Shown piece after piece: positions 10,201 through 19,200 of a DNA stretch of 64,000 nucleotides. This DNA is from Watersipora subatra (lineage: Eukaryota; Bryozoa; Gymnolaemata; Cheilostomatida; Watersiporidae). The first letter of the stretch is position 1. Every line of letters begins with the position of its first letter. Made by a program: the position numbers and the translations under genes. The DNA is taken from positions 21,571,114 to 21,635,113 of the forward strand of contig NC_088710.1 of the NCBI RefSeq assembly GCF_963576615.1. The letters are read 5' to 3'. Under the pieces are notes generated by a model. The model was given only the letters and a program-made list of their open reading frames with translations. It made no database searches and was not told the DNA's origin.

Positions 10201-13200
10201 GTATGAAGTTTTATAACCCTCAACCAGAAAAGCTAGAATGGGTAAATCTTGTGCTGCCATGGAAGCGGAACAACAAAGGATCTGACCAATCATGTAAAGA
10301 GTGTAGGTGTTCCTCATTAATCATGCCATGAGTAGATCTCTCTGTACAGCAAAAATTGCAGTTTTTTGGCAAATATAAGAAATCCAGATTGAGTGAGCGA
10401 TAATTCCGCAAAAAAGGTGAAGCCATTTATGATGTGTCAGCACTTGCTCACTTGATACAAGTATTTCAAGTCACCAGCCACTTGATATTACATGTTCATA
10501 ATCCAGCTGGATGCGGACCACTCAGTAAACGCAACACAATATACAACATTGCATATATGTTGCAGTGTATGTATGCATCTATGTGCACAAGGAATTTTAG
10601 GCTTCATTACGAGATCAGCAAATGAAGCATTTAATAATGGGCCATTCTGTGTTATTGATGCAAATAGTTCTGGTTCTAAGAGTTGCCCGATTATCCAGAC
10701 TGCACCGTACATACTTATATTGCTCGCGATACTTTTGCTATGACAGGTTCCAATGTGAATGATTTATTCTTTTGAGTTAGTTGCTTGAGATCAAAACTTT
10801 TATCTGATTATATATTTCCTTAACAAAATACAACAACACCTAGAATTTTTGTTAACGTAAATAAAATTGTTTATATCTAAATAGTACACTCGCACAGCTA
10901 GTGAGCGATACAATACCTTCAGTACTATTGAAATGATGAATTTGTAGTAAATAACCTTTGACCTTTATCATACCATCAAATCTGAACATTATAAATCAAC
11001 ATCACCCAGCTTCAATTGTCTTTAATTATTCGGAGTTATCTTATCTTTAGATGAACTGATACGCAAATGATGGAATGGATTGACCTATTTTTCTTTCACC
11101 TAGTACAAGGAAGTGATTGAGATGGCTCTAATTGCCTGTCCTATATTGCTGCTAGCAGTCTGTGAGACCCATCACAAGATATCCTGAATCTCTAGCAACT
11201 CTGACAGGTTAGCGAATAGAGGGAGCCTCGACATTAAAGATTGACATTTTTATACCTTGCCTGGAACTTCTCACAGTTTGAACAAATTGTGTTATATGAA
11301 TCAATTAAGTGAATTCTAAGAAACTATAAAACACCTTTTTCTGATTACTGACCTCACATTTAGTTGGAATTAAAGATGAACTAGCACAGCATTTTATTAA
11401 ATTTATCAGAAAGTATTAGTATTTTTTTTATCATTTGTGATTGTTTTTGATGTTTGAGATGATTTGACTGCCAGGATGTTTCAAGATTGCAATTTAAAAA
11501 ACTTTATTGAAAAAACGGTTAAAACACTCACATCAATTGAAAGTATGATTATGACGTCTATAGTTGCAAAAGGACCGACAGAATAGAGACTCGTAACGCT
11601 GCAACTTGAACTGATATCAAGTATAACAGTTAACAAGTATAACAGTTAACAAGTATAACAGTTAACAAGTATAACAGTTAACAAGTATAACAGTATAACA
11701 GCAATAACAACTAGTGACATCAACTCGCATGTATTTTTAAAGGTTTTAACTGTGATCAAGTTTTGTCAATTTTTATTTTGAAACATCCTGGCAGTCAGAC
11801 CACGTCAAACAGCAATAATCACAATTGATAGCAAGATACCAATACTTTCCGATAAAATCTACTGACACTTAGTGTAAGTTTATTTTTAAACATAAAAATA
11901 AAGTAGTAAATAACATGTTATACAAAAAAAATTAAATTCATTATGATATATTGTTAGGATAAAAAATCTTAGGTCAAGCTAACTTTGCGCTATATTTCTA
12001 ATAAATAAATGCTTTGTTTAGCTATTTATTAAATAGCCATAGCTAATGGTTATATAAACTAGGTTTTTAAGGCAGCATTTTATTACATACTATGAGAGTG
12101 AATAAACGACATTTGTTATAGCTTGTGTTATTATTCATACAGAAACATAACACATTACAAGCACTTTCTTTGAATTAAGCTGGAGGTGACCAACTGATGT
12201 GCATGTCATGTTGGGGAAGTATAGGGATAGTCATGGGAGGAACAAAGCAATATGAGAGTCGGTGAGAATAAAAACTTTCACTTGAAGTTAGAACTACTTC
12301 ATGATCTCTCAAGCAATCATGATCTCTAAGTGTACTAGTAGTAACCAATTGTATTTTCACAAGCGCTACATAAGTATGCGCACAACTATTCCAACGTTCG
12401 GCAAAAACAGCATAGTGGTTAGCTCGCCTGTCTACAAAGCTGATTGTTCAGAGTTGATTTCCAATGCGAAGTGGATGTTTTGCTCCTAGATTTTAATCTC
12501 TATAACTGGACGCTCGAAAGACGGACAACAGACAAACAATGTGAGTGTGTATATAACTTCATGTGTACGAGTGTGAATGAACTCGTATACATGTATAGAC
12601 ATGTGAGATCTATATACATAAATATCGCATGTACATACATATGATATTTATGTATATAGAATGCTGTTAAATTTTTTAAAAAAACATTTAATAATTTCTA
12701 CTTTAGGGCAACAAACTGCTCAGTATTTTGCTGACTCTTGCATACCTTCTCTGTAGTATCTGGTGCCATAGTATGTGGTTCTGTATCTCGTCATACCATA
12801 GACTGTGTACCCCGCGGCAGCAGCTGCTGCATACTTGCCATATCTAGAGCTAAAAGCGAATCAATTTATGTTAATAGAAATGTTAAGAAGCAAGTCATTA
12901 CCATACTAACATCAGGTAGTTGAACTCCACAGTGTATATATCCAGAAAATGTGTACAGGATTAAGGTTCAAGAGAACCTTACTCTCTGAACCAAGAAGGT
13001 CAATACTAGGAATCGTTAGTTACTGTAGTTAGCAAATGGGTGTTGAATGAACTCGTTGAATAAGCATTTGTAATCCTTTAAGGAGTGGACTGACATAAAA
13101 GCCTTCTAACATTGGCAGTTTAGTTAGTAAAAGTTTGTATCTGAATGGTGGGGACCTTGCTCAAGTTTGTATCTGAATGGTGGGGGCCTTGCTCAAGTTT

Positions 13201-16200
13201 GTCTCTGAATGGTGGGGACCTTGCTCAAGTTTGTATCTGAATGGTGGGGACCTTGCTCAAGTCTGTATCTGAATGGTGGGGACCTTGCTCAAGTTTGTAT
13301 CTGAATGGTGGGGACCTTGCTCAAGTTTGTATCTGAATGGTGGGGACCTTGCTCAAGTTTGTATCTGAATGGTGGGGACCTTGCTCAAGTTTGTCTCTGA
13401 ATGGTGGGGACCTTGTCAAGTTTGTATCTGAATGGTGGGGACCTTGCTCAAGTTTGTATCTGAATGGTGGGGACCTTGCTCAAGTTTGTCTCTTAATGTA
13501 AAATTTAAATTTTGCTTCACTTTTTTTAGGCATTTACGATATTGCTTTTGCCGCATAGAAACTGATGTCGAGAAAAGTGAAATGATTGATTAAAATTGAC
13601 ATTATTCAAGGCGCTATCTCCCCTGACCTTAGAGTAAAATTACTACAATCATGAACACATGGACCAAGTGAAAGTGATAAAAACAAAAGGAATAGTTGTC
13701 GATACAAACCAATAATACCGCAGTTACTGTACAGTCATTAAATTAACGAATTAGGTTTAACTTTTTTCTATTTGAATGGCCAAAGGGGTGAGTTTGTAAA
13801 AATCTAGGAATGGATTAGGCATTTTACATGTATTTAACTGTTTGTATAACATAAAATCCCTATAACGTAAACATTCCTGGAACAGATTATTTCTATTGTA
13901 AGAGCATCTATTGTACAGGTGTTGAACATTGTAAATATATTATTGTGACCAGAAATTTGTATAACGTAAAATCCCTATAACGTAAATGTTCTTGGAATGG
14001 ATTATTTACGTTGTAGGAGCTTTTACTGTATTTAATTTTTCTCACAAAATATCTATTCAATCGAGATTTAGAAGTAAATAAAATAATACTATCATAAATT
14101 GAGAAATAACTGGAACAAGGATAATTTTCCGAATGGTTGTTTCGACCAATGTTGTTGATTCTTACAGACTTTGGTTGAAATATGTGCTAGCTTTACGAGC
14201 TTTACTCTTGTTACCCTTTGACTCTTTCAGTCAGCTGTGATGGATCTTAGTCTAAAAGTGAATTTTAATAGCGAATCTATATGATGGAATTTATATATTA
14301 TATTTTTAAAACTTTCTATCACCAATCTATAGCTTTTGATCTAAGTTTTGGCCCATCATTTCCGATTTTGTGTGAATCTATGTGTATAGGTTACTAATTT
14401 TCATTAGACACACGTTAACCATTTTATGCTCTTTTATATAAATACATAGATTATAGGGAATTGTAACAGCGAAAGCTAGAATTTTAATAAAATATACGCC
14501 TTTCAACTGTCCGATATTTCTACAGCGAATCATTGACAATCACATCTAGATGTATCTACTTCTACCAAAAATGCATGCCTGACTTCTAAAGGAGAACTTT
14601 GCCAGAACCATTTAACGTAGCCCTGGGTGTAGTTGGATAGAAGCCTGTAGCATCCATACACCATACACATATTACACAGAGCCGTGAACCATGACAAAAA
14701 TATGGCCACAGACCAGCTTGATGATAGTTTGATAAAGGTGATGTTTGGGGACGACGGAATAGACACCAATATGCTGAATAGATTGGTTGCTAGGTCACTG
14801 TGTTACGTGTTGTAGTATAGGTTTTGAAATCCGCTGTGTATCTTGTGTCATTGACTAATTTCAGTGTTATGAGCGCACTTTGCATTTAGTCATTAACTGT
14901 ATCATTACCAAATATTTAATGACAAAGATGCAATAGTTGCAGATCCTGTTGTGCCACCATTGCGACAGAACCAAGTATGTATTTATAACTTGAAACCAAT
15001 AGCTGAAGAGTTATTATTATCTTTCATAGAACAGGTCCAAATAACTTATACAAAAAAGTTTTCCATTTTATTTTCTGTCAGCAGCGAGTGTTCTACTAGA
15101 CTCATTGTTGTTAAAATAGCCAGTTGGTAATACTGGTCCAAGTTTCTGGTCTGCCATTGAGTTGAACCAGCGACTATGTGCTGAAATTAACAGCCCTCGC
15201 TTGCCAACTTTTGGTTTCAGCCAAGATGCATTGAACATTCAGTAGCAGCTTGTGATAAATGTTCATAATCAGATCACAAATAAAATTTAATATATATATA
15301 CTCGGTTAGAACAGCATTCTTACAGTTATATAAAAATGAATCACCATTTTTCAAAAAGATATTCTACAAAAATTTGGTGCCAAAAAGCTAGTGTTCTTTC
15401 TAAGATAGCATGTAGGGATTCCCAAACACCCTTTGGAAACCTTTACCTACATGCCTGTATTTTTAAGGCTATATCTCAATTTTCCTGTCTTTCACATAAG
15501 AGTCATGTGGGAATCAAAGTTTCTTTTTCTTGATTATTATTATGTCTTTTCTTTAGTTCTGTATACTTTAGTTTTTCACATCTGGTTTTATACAAATAAT
15601 TTGTTTTAATACTGCATGTAACTCCGGTTGACACCCGCTTTTTTGAACTTAACTTCCATGACTTATAATTGTCCTGACAACATCAGAACGATTGGCTGGT
15701 CCAACCATGTGGATGATCGTGTTCAAACAATTGTTTGATGCAGCAAAAGAATGTGTCTGCACAAGGAATGACAGATTTGACCCACTGTGACTGATGGCTC
15801 TAACGACAGATGATTTGCACGCGTAAGTTTCCCTCCGAGTGTTGTACTGTAACTTGTGTTTGTTGTGATTACTGCTATTAATATTATACTGTATCCTATT
15901 GTAGGTACAGTAGAGCCTCTTCTTACAAAAGTACTTCATTCCAGAAGCTGTTTCATATGTAAGAAGTACCCTACTGCAGGTATAACCATATTTACCTCTC
16001 TAATGTGTACTCTATATACATATTGTAGATGAGGAGTATATGTAAGAGACAATATAGGCTGTTCAATGTACTGTACTCAATTTTCAATGTGTATACTTTG
16101 TCAAAGTTCGGAAATGGCCCAGTTTGTAACACCCAATAATTCTGTGATTGTAAAGTTTTTCTTAGCCAGGAAATGAATTAACAAAATACAATTAATTCAT

Positions 16201-19200
16201 TAAGGAAGACAACCCTGTCTGAAAACTCGAAGCAGGCCACAGGAAACTACTTCAGTACCCTTCACACAAAACCCATGAAGCCAAGCATTACGAGAAGATT
16301 ATGACACACGAGATCTGCCTACGAGACCTGCCTACGGCCAAGCACTCATCACTGTTTAACTAATCAATATACTGATATATATACAAGCAGTTTTTCAGCG
16401 CGATGGTTTTGACATACAAAACAAATATTGAAACAAATCAACTTCATATGTTGAAGTTTGACTGTGCAGCGGAGAGTTTGTCAAGTTCTCAAGTCAACCT
16501 CTTATAAAGTGTGTAAGTTTTCAAGTCAACCTCTTATAAAGTGTGTAAGTTTTCAAGTCAACCTCTTATAAAGTGTGTAAGTTCTCAAGTCAACTTCTTA
16601 TAAAGTGTAAGTTCTCAAGTCAACCTCTTATAAAGTGTAAGTTCTCAAGTCAACCTCTTATAAAGTGTAAGTACTCAAGTCAACCTCTTATAAAGTGTAA
16701 GTTCTCAAGTCAACCTCTTATAAAGTGTAAGTTCTCAAGTCAACCTCTTATAAAATGTAAGTTCTCAAATCAACCTCTTATAAAGTGTAAGTTCTCAAAT
16801 CAACCTCTTATAAAGTGTAAGTTCTCAAGTCAACCTCTTATAAAGTGTAAGTTCTCAAGTCAACCTCTTATAAAGTGGAAGTTCTCAAGTCAACCTCTTA
16901 TAAAGTGTAAGTCCTCAAGTCAATCTCCTATAAAGTGTAAGTCCTCAAGTCAACCTCTTATAAAGTGTAAGTTCTCAAGTCAACCTTTTATAAAGTGTAA
17001 GTTCTCAAGTCAACCTCTTATAAAGTGTAAGTTCTCAAATCAACCTCTTATAAAGTGTAAGTTCTCAAGTCAATCTCTTATAAAGTGTAAGTTCTCAAGT
17101 CAATCTCTTATAAACTGTAAGTTCTCAAGTCAACCTCTTATAAAGTGTAAGTTCTCAAGTCAACCTCTTATAAAGTGTAAGGTTAGGTCTATTACTATCT
17201 TGACCTAAATCCAAAATTGAAAAACAATAGCTACGGTTTCATAATTGTTGTGAAAACCTCCTCCAGGAAGGAAAGTAGAAAAGCAAAAATAGCCAAAGAA
17301 TGCAGTGTCTAGTGAAATGTCAAAAACATGCTTTTCATATGAATTTATGAGCTAGGTAGGGTGTGATTGCGCATAGTTTATAATAGCAATATATAGCGGT
17401 ATTAAGCAATCCCTCTTGACAAAGTTCATCTGAATCAGGTATGCTGGCAGCGTCATGTATGGTGATTGATTATTGAGCGGCTGCATGAATCAAACTTGAA
17501 ACATATTTGTTTGTTGCTAATCGTTATACTCAAAGCATGTGACCACGATACTTTTAGACCATTAAAACAATTTGAGAGAGGACGTCAGTAATAATTTATG
17601 GCAAGAATTGACAGGTTGTATTCCAGCAAATAGCTCAGTTTCTCTACCGCAAGTGCGACCAGAATCACACAGACTACTTTCCCTTCACTCAATTGATAAA
17701 CAGTAAATTGCTTGTCTGTTTTGTTTCGTTAAAAAAAGTACAGAAGAGTGTTGAAATAGAGAAAAGTAAGTGCAATGAGGACCCACATGCGCAGTATCTT
17801 AGCTATTCTTTGCAGTGCGTTGGATTAGACAAAAGAACAAAATTGACTAGAGTGTTAGCTCGTACTGCAAGAACCACAATCATTGCTTACTACAGCCCAT
17901 TTTAGAAGTTTCTATACACAAGCCACAATCTCTACACAGTAGTTTTCTCTGCAAGCCTCGCTTTGAGACTGAACATAATTATATTAATGTTCTTGTGTCA
18001 ATTCTCGTGTTTTCAACTATAAAGCTTGCGATTTGAACAAGATGTGAAACCAACTGAGAGACGAACAGCTTTGGGTATATGCTTGAGCACTACTGCAAAG
18101 TTTCAAAATAACAAAAGATATTCAAAATAAATTATTCATATTTTATTGCAATTGCTGAAGCCAAATTGGGTATGTCGAAATATTTATAGTGTGTAGAGAT
18201 TGCCAAACATCCTTTGAAAACCTTTATACCTATGTACAATCTATCCCTTGGATTTTAAGGGCACGCGAGTTGATGAAACATACCACTTTGCATGTTGCCA
18301 CACTGAAGGTAAAGGAAAGTTTTATTTCATTTCCTTATCCACACGTATCATAGAATATTTATATGGTTGACAGTATGAAAATGATTGTGCTTACTCACTT
18401 AATTATGTTTTGGTGTTGAAAAAATTTATAAAAAACTTTCTACCATAATGTTTAACGTAAAACTAAATTACTTATTTATCTGACCAAACATGTTGAACTA
18501 AAGCTAACACTTTATTCTTATTTATTATACAGTTTCAGGAAACAGCTGAGCCCATATTCCACTCTTACCACCTATGTTCAGTTTCAAAAGGAACTGCATC
18601 TGAATACAAATAGTGACGCTTTGCCAGCACTTGATGTCTGGCAAATTAAATGGAGACTTGTAATCTGTTTTCGTCGTTGATGATTGCCAAAACTATGCGG
18701 CTATCGGATTGAGTAATGAGTTGAATCAACTAAGGCTTAGTAAAGCTGTCCATGTTTTCTTCGCACTTTAACTGGTAATAGAGGTGAGCCGTGTTATGTA
18801 CATGAAGTGTCGTCACATGAAAACACGGCGCCAGCTTAACATGCCTTCGTTTGTTGTTCAGCTTAAACTAATATGCTTGCATGACTGCATCCCCATCTCA
18901 CTCCTCCATGTTGGCCACATTTATCCAAGCGTATCTATCCATTCCTTGATCTAATGTTCACATACTTTAGTGTTACTGGTGCATTCTATAACTTCTTAAA
19001 TGGGTACTTTTATGTTTCCCACAACCAGAATGATCAGGAAGTTCTGGTAAAAAGCAGACAAGAACGTTATAATGGGCTTTGAGTTGTCATCTTCACAAGG
19101 AAATACCGTTGATGTACTCACATCTTTGTCGTGAAAAAACAGTCAAAACAAACTATTTGAATTTTTGGATTTTCGTAAAGAAGCGTAATATGGTATGGTT

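Larger units (their letters stand above)
8169..12745 (-). other. Intron 3 of Shisa-like gene
   Basis: 4.6 kb without supported coding sequence. Holds SINE-like repeats (about 9575 and 12405), a fold-back element (11401-11859) with an internal 16-bp array, and a hairpin at 12609. CCAAT-type ATTGG motifs and a weak splice-donor candidate near 8995 are not enough to call another gene. Confidence 0.6.

Noticed and set aside
10492..10743. 83-codon plus frame ending in a hydrophobic tail (IIQTAPYILILLAILLL)
   Set aside because: Looks a little like a GPI-anchored C terminus, but there is no signal peptide, partner exon or family match.
16573..17208. 211-codon frame of SSQPLIKCKF repeats
   Set aside because: By-product of a 30-bp tandem array; no non-repeat coding sequence, splice context or domain.
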